Notes under the pieces: generated by a model
Told to the model about the DNA's origin: nothing
Databases searched by the model: none
What the model saw: the letters and a program-made list of their open reading frames with translations, nothing else
In this document: positions 37,529 through 46,599 of the stretch, piece by piece
Layout: every line of letters begins with the position of its first letter
Position numbering within the stretch: the first letter of the stretch is position 1
DNA from: Agrobacterium tumefaciens str. B6
Lineage (GTDB): Bacteria; Pseudomonadota; Alphaproteobacteria; Rhizobiales; Rhizobiaceae
Length of the DNA stretch: 64,000 nucleotides
NCBI RefSeq assembly: GCF_001541315.1
Contig: NZ_LMVK01000001.1
Coordinates: 558,001-622,000 of the forward strand
Direction: 5' to 3'
Program-made: the position numbers and the translations under genes

Positions 37529-38875
37529 ATGTCCTCAGAAATAGATTCTTCCAAACTTCTCGATCGCGCCAGCGAACTTGTCGATCTTGCCCGTGCCGCC
37601 GGCGCGGATGAGGCGGATGCCGTTGTCGTCCGCTCCCGCTCGCAGTCGGTCGGCGTGCGGCTGGGCAAGGTGGAAAGCACCGAATCCTCCGAAAGCGACG
37701 ATTTTTCCCTGCGCGTCTTCGTTGGCCGCCGGGTGGCGAGCGTTTCCGCCAATCCGGGCTTCGATCTGAAGACGCTGGCGGAACGGGCCGTCGCCATGGC
37801 CAAGGTCTCGCCGGAAGATCCCTTTGCCTGCCTGGCGGACAAGGAGCGGCTTGCGACGTCCTACAACGATCTCCAGCTTTTCGATGCGACTGAGGTCTCG
37901 GCCGATCAGCTGCGTGAGGCAGCCCTTGCTTCTGAAGAAGCAGCACTCGGCGTCAAGGGCGTCAGCAATTCCTCCGGTGCCGGCGCATCGAGCGGCGTGG
38001 GTGGTCTCGTCCTCGCTACGTCACACGGTTTTTCCGGCAGCTATATGGGCAGCCGTTTCAGTCGCTCCGTCAGCGTCATCGCCGGCCAAGGCACGAAGAT
38101 GGAGCGCGACTACGATTTCGACAGCCGCCTTTATTATGCCGATCTCGATGAGGCCGAGGAAATCGGTCGCCGCGCCGGTGAAAAAGTCGTGCGGCGTGTC
38201 GGCCCGCGCCAGGTCGATACCGGCAGCAACATCACTGTGGTTTTCGATCCACGCATCGCCCGCGGCTTCGTCGGTGCAATTGCCGGCGCGATCAACGGCG
38301 CTTCGGTTGCCCGCAAGACCAGCTTCCTGCGCGATAAAATGGGTCAGCAGGTTCTGAAAAAGGGCCTTTATCTCACCGACGACCCGCAGATCGTGCGCGG
38401 CCCGTCCTCGCGTCCCTTCGATGGCGAGGGTGTCAGGGGCGAGAAGATGACGATGATCGAGGATGGTGTCTTGAAGCACTGGTTCCTTTCCACTTCGGCG
38501 GCGCGGGAACTTGGCCTTGAAACCAACGGGCGCGGCGTGCGCGGCGGCACGGCGGTTTCGCCGGCCTCTACCAATCTCGCGCTGGAGCCGGGCGATCTCT
38601 CGCCGGAGGACTTGCTGAGGCAGGTCGGAACCGGCTTTTACGTCACCGAGCTGATCGGCCACGGCGCCAACATGATCACGGGTGAATATAGCTGCGGCGC
38701 CAGCGGTTTCTGGATCGAGAATGGCGAAAAGACCTTCGCGGTTTCCGAGGTCACCATTGCCTCGAACCTGAAGGACATGTTCATGCGGGTCACACCGGCC
38801 AATGATATCGATCGCAAATACGGCGTCGCGGCCCCGACGCTCGCCATTGAAGGCATGACGATCGCGGGCAAGTGA
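37529..38875 (+). CDS. pmbA: TldD/PmbA family protein, PmbA
   Basis: A 448-residue PmbA homologue. PmbA and TldD form a metalloprotease that matures microcin B17 and cleaves unfolded peptides in E. coli; the zinc site lies on TldD. The sequence shows the family hallmarks SSGAGASSGVGGLVL and PFDGEGVRG, with NLALEPGDLSPEDLL and GEYSCGASGFWIENGE toward the C-terminus. ATG 37529 has AAGG 7 bases upstream, while the ATG at 37514 has poor spacing. No tldD is in this window. It starts a gene series reaching lpxK. Confidence 0.92.
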   Translation: MSSEIDSSKLLDRASELVDLARAAGADEADAVVVRSRSQSVGVRLGKVESTESSESDDFSLRVFVGRRVASVSANPGFDLKTLAERAVAMAKVSPEDPFACLADKERLATSYNDLQLFDATEVSADQLREAALASEEAALGVKGVSNSSGAGASSGVGGLVLATSHGFSGSYMGSRFSRSVSVIAGQGTKMERDYDFDSRLYYADLDEAEEIGRRAGEKVVRRVGPRQVDTGSNITVVFDPRIARGFVGAIAGAINGASVARKTSFLRDKMGQQVLKKGLYLTDDPQIVRGPSSRPFDGEGVRGEKMTMIEDGVLKHWFLSTSAARELGLETNGRGVRGGTAVSPASTNLALEPGDLSPEDLLRQVGTGFYVTELIGHGANMITGEYSCGASGFWIENGEKTFAVSEVTIASNLKDMFMRVTPANDIDRKYGVAAPTLAIEGMTIAGK

Positions 38876-38968
38876 GGCGGCCTGCGGGTTGTTTTCGCCG
38901 ACACTTTATGTGCAAGTGCGAAGAGAAAAACGGGCGCGCCGTTTGAGGCGCGTGGAAAAGACGGCAAA

Positions 38969-39775
38969 ATGAACGATATGGCTGAAGCCCGCTGGGCCTC
39001 CGATCTGCGGCTGGTCCTTAAAGCCGCCCGCAAGGCGGGTGAGACGGCCCTCGGTTTCTTCCGCAAGGATCCCGAGGTCTGGTGGAAAAATGGCGGGCTT
39101 TCGCCGGTCAGCGCGGCCGATTACGCCGCCAATGAAATCCTCGAAACCATCCTGCGCTCCGCCCGGCCGGATTATGGCTGGCTTTCCGAAGAGACGGATG
39201 ACGATACGGACAGGCTTTCCCGCTCCACCGTCTTCGTCGTCGACCCCATTGACGGTACCCGCGCCTTCATCGGCGGCCGGGATACATGGTGCGTCAGCGT
39301 CGCGGTGGTGCATGAAGGCCGACCGGTGGTCGCGGCTCTTGTCGCTCCGGCGCTTGCGGAGGAGTTTACCGCATTTGAAGGTGGTGAAGCTCTGAAGAAC
39401 GGGTCACCCGTTTTTGCCGCGCGCGAAAATGCCGGCATCTTCCATCTGGCAGCGCCCGAAGACGTGATCACGCATCTGCCGGAAGAGGTGCGCAGCACCG
39501 TCAAACGCATTCCACACGTGCCCTCGCTCGCCTACCGGCTGGCCATGGTGGCGGATGGCCGCATCGACGGAACGCTGGTCAAGGCCAACTCGCATGAGTG
39601 GGATCTGGCCGCCGCCGACCTCATTCTGGAGAAGGCCGGCGGTCGTCTGGTCGGGCTCGATGGAAAACCTCTGATGTATAATCGCCGGCAGGTTAACCAC
39701 CCCGCATTGTGCGCTGCAGCAGATTATGCGCTGCCTGCACTTTTGAAAGCGTTTTCACATCTGTCTGACAGTTGA
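38969..39775 (+). CDS. inositol monophosphatase / CysQ-like phosphatase
   Basis: A 268-residue magnesium-dependent phosphatase of the IMPase superfamily. The metal site shows EETDDD, then DPIDGTRAFIGG, and the C-terminal WDLAAADLILEKAGG, all IMPase signatures. Possible substrates are inositol phosphate, PAP (3',5'-bisphosphate nucleotidase, CysQ) or histidinol phosphate; the sequence does not decide. It lies between pmbA and the DUF4170 gene in the waaA-lpxK neighbourhood. Confidence 0.88.
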   Translation: MNDMAEARWASDLRLVLKAARKAGETALGFFRKDPEVWWKNGGLSPVSAADYAANEILETILRSARPDYGWLSEETDDDTDRLSRSTVFVVDPIDGTRAFIGGRDTWCVSVAVVHEGRPVVAALVAPALAEEFTAFEGGEALKNGSPVFAARENAGIFHLAAPEDVITHLPEEVRSTVKRIPHVPSLAYRLAMVADGRIDGTLVKANSHEWDLAAADLILEKAGGRLVGLDGKPLMYNRRQVNHPALCAAADYALPALLKAFSHLSDS

Positions 39776-39836
39776 CGTTTGCCGGGAAATCCCGCAGATG
39801 AAGGCCTCTCTCAGCGTTTAAGAAAGAGACTAAGAA

Positions 39837-40076
39837 ATGACGGAATCTGGCAAACCGAAACAGCTGCTGCACCTCGTCTTCGGCGGCGAACTTGAAAACC
39901 TTCAGGATGTTCAGTTCCGGGATTTGAACGCGCTCGATATCGTCGGCATCTATCCGGACTATGCTTCCGCGCTCACCGCATGGAAGTCCAAGGCGCAAAT
40001 GACTGTTGATAACGCCCATATGCGTTATTTTATCGTGCATATGCACCGTCTTCTCAATCCGGACGATAAAATTTGA
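39837..40076 (+). CDS. DUF4170 family protein
   Basis: A 79-residue small soluble protein recognised as DUF4170 (LHLVFGGELENLQDVQFRDL, ending HRLLNPDD). Short, with no catalytic motif. In rhizobia this gene habitually lies just before waaA, so a role connected with lipid A or envelope biogenesis is conceivable, but nothing is known. It is followed by a 215-base gap to waaA. Confidence 0.85.
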   Translation: MTESGKPKQLLHLVFGGELENLQDVQFRDLNALDIVGIYPDYASALTAWKSKAQMTVDNAHMRYFIVHMHRLLNPDDKI

Positions 40077-40291
40077 GTCCTTTTGCCCTTGCGTTGTAAT
40101 ACTATTGGGTGAAGGCGAGCTTTCCCGTGATTCCTGCGCGAGCGGCGCAGGCCGGGAATGCCGGAGCGAGAAAATGTGATCGCGCTTTCGTTTCCGATGA
40201 CAAAAAATGACGCAATTTGAGAAGAAGTAGGCGGCGATAACAACCAGAACAGGGGCAGGGCATTGCGCGGAATGATCAAGGGCAGAATGTC

Positions 40292-41614
40292 ATGAGCAGC
40301 CGTCTCGCACGTTTCGCTCTTTCCGGTTACCGCATTGCCGGTATCGCCGCGTACCCGTTCGCCAAGCCCTATCTTTCCTATCGGGCCGCGAAGGGCAAGG
40401 AAGACAAGCGCCGCCGGCTCGAACGTTTCGGTTATGCGAGCGCCGAGCGCCCGCGCGGGCCGCTCGTCTGGTTCCACGCCGCAAGTGTCGGCGAAACGCT
40501 TGCCCTCATCCCGCTGATCCGTGAAATCCGCAAGCGCGATATCTTCGTGCTTCTGACCACCGGCACGGTCACCTCGGCCGAACTGACCCGCACCCGGCTC
40601 GGCGATGACGTGATCCACCAGTATGTGCCGCTCGACATCAAGATCGCGGTCAATCGCTTCCTCACCTACTGGGCGCCGGATGCCGCCATCACAGCGGAAT
40701 CGGAAATCTGGCCGGTGACGATGATGGAGCTGGAGCGCCGGCACATTCCGCAGATCCGGGTCAATGCCCGTCTCTCCGACCGTTCCTTCGACCGCTGGAA
40801 AGCCCGGCATGATATTGCGGAATCGCTGTTTTCAAAGCTGGCGCTGGTGGTTGCGCAGTCCGATCTCGATGCCGAACTTTTCCGTGATCTCGGCTCCTGG
40901 CCGGTGGTGATTTCGGGTAACCTCAAAGGTGACACCGACCCGCCGCCCTGTGACGAGGCGCTTCTGGAGCACTATCGCAAGCAGGTCGGCAATCGCAAGA
41001 CATGGGCCGCCATCTCCACTTTCGACGGCGAGGAGAAGGCTGCCGCCACCGTGCATGCGGCGATCAAGTCCCGCAATGGCCAGTTGACCATCATCGTGCC
41101 GCGCCATCCCGAGCGCGGCGATGATGTGGAGGGCATGCTGAAAGGCATGGGGCTCACCGTCGCGCGTCGCAGCCGCAATGACGTGATAACGCCGGAAACC
41201 GATATTTTCCTTGGCGATTCCATCGGCGAAATGGGGCTTTACCTGCGGCTGACCGAACTTGCCTTTGTTGGCCGCTCGCTGACGGCCGAAGGCGGGCAGA
41301 ACCCGCTGGAGCCGGCGATGCTCGGCTGCGCCGTCCTGTCAGGCGCGCATGTGCAGAATTTCCGCGAGGCCTATCAGAAGCTCATCCGCGCCGGCGGCGG
41401 TCGTATCATTCGGGATGTCGAGATGCTGGCCAAGGCGGTGCATTACCTCCTGGTCAATGACAATGAGCGTTACAAGATGATCGATGCGGGCAACCGGGTC
41501 ATTCAGGATATGCGCGGCGCGCTGTCCTCCACCGTCAAGGCGCTGGAGCCCTATATCAACCCGCTCACCGTTTCCGCCAAGCTGCAACCACGGAGCGCCA
41601 TCGGCTCATGGTAG
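40292..41614 (+). CDS. waaA: Kdo transferase
   Basis: A 440-residue GT30 glycosyltransferase that adds Kdo from CMP-Kdo to lipid IVA at the inner membrane, starting the LPS core. An N-terminal hydrophobic anchor (IAGIAAYPFAKPYLSY) precedes WFHAASVGETLALIPLI (catalytic Glu region). It shows the typical AAISTFDGEE and LAFVGRSLTAEGGQNPLEPA motifs for nucleotide binding. The stop overlaps the next HAD gene by 7 bases. Downstream lpxK completes the pathway block. Confidence 0.95.
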   Translation: MSSRLARFALSGYRIAGIAAYPFAKPYLSYRAAKGKEDKRRRLERFGYASAERPRGPLVWFHAASVGETLALIPLIREIRKRDIFVLLTTGTVTSAELTRTRLGDDVIHQYVPLDIKIAVNRFLTYWAPDAAITAESEIWPVTMMELERRHIPQIRVNARLSDRSFDRWKARHDIAESLFSKLALVVAQSDLDAELFRDLGSWPVVISGNLKGDTDPPPCDEALLEHYRKQVGNRKTWAAISTFDGEEKAAATVHAAIKSRNGQLTIIVPRHPERGDDVEGMLKGMGLTVARRSRNDVITPETDIFLGDSIGEMGLYLRLTELAFVGRSLTAEGGQNPLEPAMLGCAVLSGAHVQNFREAYQKLIRAGGGRIIRDVEMLAKAVHYLLVNDNERYKMIDAGNRVIQDMRGALSSTVKALEPYINPLTVSAKLQPRSAIGSW

Positions 41615-42345
41615 CGGATATCGAACTCAACGCGGCGCAATCGATCGCCGCAGTCCTTTTCGACAAGGACGGAACGCTTTTAGGCTATGACGCCAGCTGG
41701 GGACCGGTGAACCGCGAACTTGCGGCCATCGCGGCCAAGGGAGATCCCGTTCTCGCCGACCGGCTTCTCTCCGCCTGCGGAATGGATCCCGTTACCGGTC
41801 ATGTGGTGCCGGACAGCCTGCTGGCCGCCGGCAACACGGCGGAAATCGCCGCCGGTCTGGTAGCCGCGGGCTCTCCCTGCGATGTCGGAGAACTGACTGC
41901 CCGCCTTGACCGGTTGTTCACCGAGGCTGCGGATAAATCCGTGCCGGTGACCGATCTCAAGGCATTTTTCGCAAGGCTGAAGGCGCGCGGCTACAAGCTC
42001 GGCATTGCCTCCAGCGACAATGAAAACTCCATTCGACAGACGGCCATCCGCTTCGGTTTCGAAAACGACGTCGATTTCGTCGCGGGATATGACAGCGGTT
42101 ACGGCACCAAGCCGCAGCCCGGCATGGTTCTGGGCTTCTGCGAGGCGATCGGCTTCCCGCCGGAACGCGTGGCCGTTGTCGGCGACAATAACCACGATCT
42201 GCACATGGCGAAAAATGCCGGAGCCGGTCTGCGTATCGCCGTTCTGACGGGAACAGGCTCGCGCGAAAGCCTGGGTGCGGATGCCGATTATTGTTTCGAG
42301 GACATTACCGCTCTCGAAGCGCTTTTGCCGGAACGGGCTCTCTGA
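41608..42345 (+). CDS. HAD-superfamily phosphatase inserted between waaA and lpxK
   Basis: A 245-residue HAD hydrolase related to phosphoglycolate phosphatase (Gph): AVLFDKDGTLLGYD provides the nucleophile Asp pair, IASSDNENS the second motif and GDNNHDLHMAKNAGAG the metal-binding motif. The alpha-helical cap lies at about residues 30-115. It overlaps waaA by 7 bases, so it is translated with it. Kdo-8-phosphate phosphatase (KdsC) is shorter and lacks the cap, so it is not that. The substrate is unknown. Confidence 0.85.
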   Translation: MVADIELNAAQSIAAVLFDKDGTLLGYDASWGPVNRELAAIAAKGDPVLADRLLSACGMDPVTGHVVPDSLLAAGNTAEIAAGLVAAGSPCDVGELTARLDRLFTEAADKSVPVTDLKAFFARLKARGYKLGIASSDNENSIRQTAIRFGFENDVDFVAGYDSGYGTKPQPGMVLGFCEAIGFPPERVAVVGDNNHDLHMAKNAGAGLRIAVLTGTGSRESLGADADYCFEDITALEALLPERAL

Positions 42346-42494
42346 ACCCGGTTAGATTTCCGCCGGGCCCGGCATGGCCCCGTGGAACCGTCTAATCCAT
42401 TTTTGCAATTTACGGTTTTTTCTGGCAAACAACCTCCCTGACATGTGACAGGCGAACGGAATGCCGTGGGCGACGCGGCCGGGAGCGGGAATAG

Positions 42495-43541
42495 ATGGTT
42501 TCTGAAGCGCCGCCGTTCTGGTGGCAGAAAGCGGGCTGGCAGGCGTGGCTCCTGTCACCTTTCTCGCTTCTTTACGGGAAGGTTGCCGGCCGGCGGATGC
42601 GGACAGCGAAACGGGCAAGCGTTCCCGTTCCGGTCATCTGCATCGGCAACTTCACCGTGGGCGGCGCTGGCAAGACGCCGACGGCGATGGCAATTGCGAG
42701 AGCCGCCGTCGCAAAAGGCCTGAAACCCGGATTCCTCAGCCGCGGTTATGGCGGCACGCTTGACGTTACCACCCTTGTCGATCCCGGACAGCACCGCTCC
42801 GCCGATGTCGGAGACGAGCCGCTGCTTCTGGCGCGCGAGGCGATCACGGTCATTTCCCGCAAGCGGGTGGAAGGTGCGCACCGGCTGGTGAAAGAAGGCG
42901 TCGATCTCATCATCATGGATGATGGTTTCCAGAGCGCGCGCCTGACGCTGGATTATGCGCTTGTTGTCATCGATACGATGCGCGGCATCGGCAACGGCCA
43001 TCTCGTGCCGGGCGGTCCGGTAAGAGCGCCGCTTGCCGAACAGATGCGGCATATGACCGGGCTCCTGAAGGTCGGCAAAGGCCATGCGGCCGATGCGCTG
43101 GTCAGGCAGGCGGCAAAGGCTGCCAAACCCGTCTTCGTTGCGGCGATCACGCCACAGGAGCCGCAGGATTTCAGGGGAAGGCGCGTGCTGGCCTATGCGG
43201 GCATTGCCGACCCGGCCAAATTCTTCAGAACCGTCGAGGCGCTCGGCGGCGAGATCGTGCTGCAGCGCTCTTTCCCGGATCATCACCACTTCAGCGACGA
43301 CGAGATCGCCGATCTTCTGCAGGACGCCGGCAAGCAAAATTTGCAGCTGGTGACGACGGCCAAGGATGCGGTGCGGCTCAACGGCCACCACGGCCGGGCG
43401 GAAGAATTACTGTGGAACAGCCTGGTGATCGAAATCGACATGGTGTTCGATGACCCCAACGCCGCCACGACGATCATCGAGACCGCGGTGGGGAACTGCC
43501 GCGCGCGTTTGCTGCGGGAAAATGCGCGGACGTCAATCTAA
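42495..43541 (+). CDS. lpxK: tetraacyldisaccharide 4'-kinase
   Basis: A 348-residue kinase that phosphorylates the 4' position of the lipid A disaccharide to give lipid IVA. The Walker A loop GGAGKTPT is at about residues 57-64, followed by [16 protein letters not shown] and [19 protein letters not shown]. An N-terminal hydrophobic segment ([15 protein letters not shown]) anchors it to the membrane. It lies in the same gene series as waaA. The following 450 bases are AT-rich. Confidence 0.94.
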   Translation: MVSEAPPFWWQKAGWQAWLLSPFSLLYGKVAGRRMRTAKRASVPVPVICIGNFTVGGAGKTPTAMAIARAAVAKGLKPGFLSRGYGGTLDVTTLVDPGQHRSADVGDEPLLLAREAITVISRKRVEGAHRLVKEGVDLIIMDDGFQSARLTLDYALVVIDTMRGIGNGHLVPGGPVRAPLAEQMRHMTGLLKVGKGHAADALVRQAAKAAKPVFVAAITPQEPQDFRGRRVLAYAGIADPAKFFRTVEALGGEIVLQRSFPDHHHFSDDEIADLLQDAGKQNLQLVTTAKDAVRLNGHHGRAEELLWNSLVIEIDMVFDDPNAATTIIETAVGNCRARLLRENARTSI

Positions 43542-43616
43542 CAAGTATACCAAGTATTATGTGGTAAGCGCACCAAAATAGAGATTTATATTTCAGTGCG
43601 CTATGCCATACTCGTC

Positions 43617-43904
43617 TTAAGGGCATTCAGGCAAGCTTAGGAGGTTATTTGGTTGATCACCGTCTGATGTAGTTTTTAGATATTTGTTCCCATAAGCACT
43701 TTTGGCCAAAACTACGTTGACCCTATCCCCAGCGGGACGTTCTACATAGAACGCGTAAGTTTTGTTCTCGATGCCTACGATTGCGTCGTTGAGCGTAAGT
43801 TTCCAGTTCTTACCATCAGGGTTGACGCCGCCGACGCTTCTTATGCGTTCCCAAGCGCTGCTTCTGTCAGTTTTATTGATGCATCTAATTCTGGCAGTGA
43901 TCAT
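43617..43904 (-). CDS. DUF3892 family protein
   Basis: A 95-residue protein of the DUF3892 family: the start RIRCINKTDRSSAWERI, a GIENKTYAFYV strand and the end YLKTTSDGDQPNNLLSLPEC are the family's conserved features. Function is unknown; the family is found in phage-like and plasmid-rich genomes. The gene has lower GC and different codon use than its neighbours and sits alone between lpxK and the DUF2093 gene, suggesting recent acquisition. AGCGCAC/GTGCGCT arms at 43567-43602 lie between it and lpxK. Confidence 0.78.
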   Translation of the reverse strand: MITARIRCINKTDRSSAWERIRSVGGVNPDGKNWKLTLNDAIVGIENKTYAFYVERPAGDRVNVVLAKSAYGNKYLKTTSDGDQPNNLLSLPECP

Positions 43905-44026
43905 AACGAATCGTTCCTTTGCTCGTTGAACAAGAGAATTATCGCATAATTCAATTTTCGCGTGAATTAGCGTTTTCTATAAGACCAGGACTCGCGAAGC
44001 ATATTCACTACATCGTCGCATCTACA

Positions 44027-44248
44027 CTATGCTGGCAGATTGCCCGCCTTGCGTTCTGCTTCTAGCGAAGCCGCCGCATCCACATAGGCTTCCTGCCGCG
44101 CCACGCTCCAGTAGCGCAGCTCATCAACCGGGATTGTCTTACCTGTCATGGCGCAGATGACATGCGAGCCGGTCTGGACGATGCGGAAGTCACCGTCGAG
44201 ATATTCGATGACGGCGAGGCGGTTGCCGCCTCCTTCAAATCTGTTCAT
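44027..44248 (-). CDS. DUF2093 family protein
   Basis: A 73-residue protein of the DUF2093 family, restricted largely to alphaproteobacteria: AVIEYLDGDFRIVQTGSHVI and ELRYWSVARQEAYVDAAAS are conserved. The start MNRFEGGGN at 44248 has AGGAG 9 bases upstream. A longer ORF to 44317 is rejected. It lies downstream of mutL on the same strand, an order typical of rhizobia. Function unknown. Confidence 0.85.
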   Translation of the reverse strand: MNRFEGGGNRLAVIEYLDGDFRIVQTGSHVICAMTGKTIPVDELRYWSVARQEAYVDAAASLEAERKAGNLPA

Positions 44249-44399
44249 CCGTTTTCGTCTCCTGCTCTGTCCTGTCAGGGCACCCAGTCCGAAACGGCGT
44301 AGCGTTTTCCTGAACAATCCGGATGCTCCAGTATCCTGAATTTATATAGCCCGGCGCGGCGCAAGGCCAGCCCCGCCTGCTTGCGGCTGGATGAAGGTG

Positions 44400-46232
44400 T
44401 CAGCTGCGGCCGAAGAGCCGTTCTATATCGGAAAGTTTCAGTTCGATATAGGTCGGTCGGCCATGATTGCATTGACCGGAACCCGGCGTGTTTTCCATCT
44501 GCCGTAGAAGCGCGTTCATCTCTTCCGGCCGCATACGCCGGCCGGAACGCACCGAGCCGTGGCAGGCCATGGTGGCCGCGACATATTCCAGCTTGTTGGC
44601 AAGCGTGGAGGCGGCGTCCCATTCGGCGATCTCGTCTGCAAGCTGACGCACCAGCCCCTGCACATTGACCTCACCCAGCATGGCAGGCGTTTCCCGGACG
44701 GCGACCGCGCCCGGCCCGAAACGTTCGATGACGAGCCCCAGCGCATCGAACCCGGCGGCGTGATCCATCAGCCGGTCGCAATCCTCTTCCGGCAGGTCGA
44801 TGATTTCAGGGATGAGCAGCACCTGCGACGGCGGACGCCGGGAATGCAGTGCATTGCGCATTTCCTCAAACACCAGCCGCTCATGCGCGGCATGCTGGTC
44901 GACGATGACAAGGCCGTTTTCCGTCTGGGCGATGATGTAGTTCTCGTGCAGCTGCGCCCGCGCGGCGCCGAGTGGGTAAAGCACGGGTTCCGGCGAGGGG
45001 CTCGCGGCGGTCTCGTAAATCTCCCGAGGCTCGGCCCGCGCCGTCGGCATGGTGATGTCGGAAAAGCGCGATTGCACCGCCTCGGCAAATTGCATGTCCC
45101 CGGAAACCGCAAGCGGCCGCGACGGTGAGGTGGCGGCGGACCACGGCGCGGCTGCTGCCATGGAAGGCGAGGGCCTGATGCCGGACGGGCTATAGCCGGG
45201 GCGGAACGCATTCATCATCTGGCTCGCGCCCGTCGTCGCGGCCCTGTCGCCGTCGCGCGTCAGCGCCTGGCGGATCGCGCCGACGATCAGCCCGCGAATG
45301 AGGCCGGGATCACGAAAACGCACGTCGGATTTCGCCGGATGCACGTTCACATCCACAAAGGCGGGGTCAAGCGTGATGGACAGCACCGCGACCGGATATC
45401 GCCCATGCGGCACGGTTTCGGCATAAGCGCCGCGAATGGCGGATAAAAGCAGCTTGTCCTGCACCGGGCGGCCGTTGACGAAGACATATTGATGCGCCGA
45501 GTTGCCGCGATTGAAGGTCGGAACACCGGCAAAACCGGTCAGCGTCACATCCTCGCGCCCGGCATCGATCTCGATGGCGTTGTCCTTGAACTCGGCGCCC
45601 AGAATCTGCGCCATGCGGGCCAGATGATCGTCGCCGGTCGAAGGAATTTCGAGCGTCGAACGGTCGGTGCCTGATAGCACGAAACGGATATGCGGGAAGG
45701 CGATCGCCATGCGCTTGACGACTTCGGTAATCGCGGCCGCCTCGGCCCGTTCCGTCTTCAGGAATTTCAGCCGCGCGGGGGTGGCGAAAAACAGGTCGCG
45801 CACCTCGACGATTGTACCGGCATTCGAGGCGGCGGGCCGGACATCGGAAACCTTGCCGCCGGTAACGGAAATCACCGAACCCTGTTCCGCGCCCTGTTGG
45901 CGGCTGGTAATCGTCAGCTTGGCGACCGAGCCGATGGAGGGCAGCGCCTCGCCACGAAACCCGAGCGTGCGGATATCATCCAGCGTATCGGAAATTTTCG
46001 AGGTGCAGTGACGCCTGACCGCAAGCTCCAGATCGGCAGGTGACATGCCGGAACCGTTATCGGTAATCCGCACCAGCCCCTTGCCGCCTCCCGCCGTGGC
46101 GATCTCGATCCTGGTCGCGCCAGCGTCGATGGCGTTTTCCACCAGTTCCTTCGTGGCGCTGGAGGGTCTCTCGATGACCTCGCCGGCGGCGATCTGGTTG
46201 ATAAGGGTTTCTGAAAGCTGCTTGATGGCCAT
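44400..46232 (-). CDS. mutL: DNA mismatch repair protein MutL
   Basis: A 610-residue mismatch-repair ATPase that links MutS to strand incision. The GHKL ATPase motifs are clear: [20 protein letters not shown] and [16 protein letters not shown]. The C-terminal domain keeps the endonuclease motif [13 protein letters not shown] (DQHAX2EX4E) and the [10 protein letters not shown] and CNHGRPT segments, so this MutL probably nicks DNA itself, as expected in bacteria without MutH. ATG 46232 (MAIKQLSE) is preferred over 46241 and 46298. A low-complexity linker occupies about residues 330-420. Confidence 0.95.
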   Translation of the reverse strand: MAIKQLSETLINQIAAGEVIERPSSATKELVENAIDAGATRIEIATAGGGKGLVRITDNGSGMSPADLELAVRRHCTSKISDTLDDIRTLGFRGEALPSIGSVAKLTITSRQQGAEQGSVISVTGGKVSDVRPAASNAGTIVEVRDLFFATPARLKFLKTERAEAAAITEVVKRMAIAFPHIRFVLSGTDRSTLEIPSTGDDHLARMAQILGAEFKDNAIEIDAGREDVTLTGFAGVPTFNRGNSAHQYVFVNGRPVQDKLLLSAIRGAYAETVPHGRYPVAVLSITLDPAFVDVNVHPAKSDVRFRDPGLIRGLIVGAIRQALTRDGDRAATTGASQMMNAFRPGYSPSGIRPSPSMAAAAPWSAATSPSRPLAVSGDMQFAEAVQSRFSDITMPTARAEPREIYETAASPSPEPVLYPLGAARAQLHENYIIAQTENGLVIVDQHAAHERLVFEEMRNALHSRRPPSQVLLIPEIIDLPEEDCDRLMDHAAGFDALGLVIERFGPGAVAVRETPAMLGEVNVQGLVRQLADEIAEWDAASTLANKLEYVAATMACHGSVRSGRRMRPEEMNALLRQMENTPGSGQCNHGRPTYIELKLSDIERLFGRS

Positions 46233-46599
46233 GATTGTCATTTTCGCGGATTCGCTACGGCTTCGAAAGCAAAAAACTCGGGCTGTGGAAATTTGCACAT
46301 GTTTTACGGTCCCTTGGGCATTTGATCATTTCGGTCAACATGGCGTTAAGCGTTAATCCGCCTTTAATCGGCCTTGATTATGGTGAGGCGGCTTGAAATG
46401 ACCGCAGGAACGGGGCCGCCTTCGCCGGGCGGCGTGTGACGTCGACTATGGGTGAGCGTCATCTTCCCCTCAAGACTGCTTCAAGTTGCAAACCCTGATG
46501 TCTCTTTTTCGGAATTTTTCGTTTCATCCCGGCATTTGCCCTGGACGATTCCACTAGAAACATAAGCCTGACCCCTGAAAAACAGGCGGGAGTTTGCAG
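46233..46599. other. gene-free divergent region between mutL and the PAS/receiver gene
   Basis: No convincing ORF is seen in these 367 bases. A small hairpin GCCGCC/GGCGGC sits near 46417-46435. The GGGAG at the end (46588-46592) is the Shine-Dalgarno of the next gene. No regulator site was recognised. Confidence 0.6.

Noticed and set aside
44400..46232. MutL without endonuclease activity, as in MutH-dependent species
   Set aside because: The DQHAX2EX4E motif is clearly present, so an endonuclease-type MutL is more likely.
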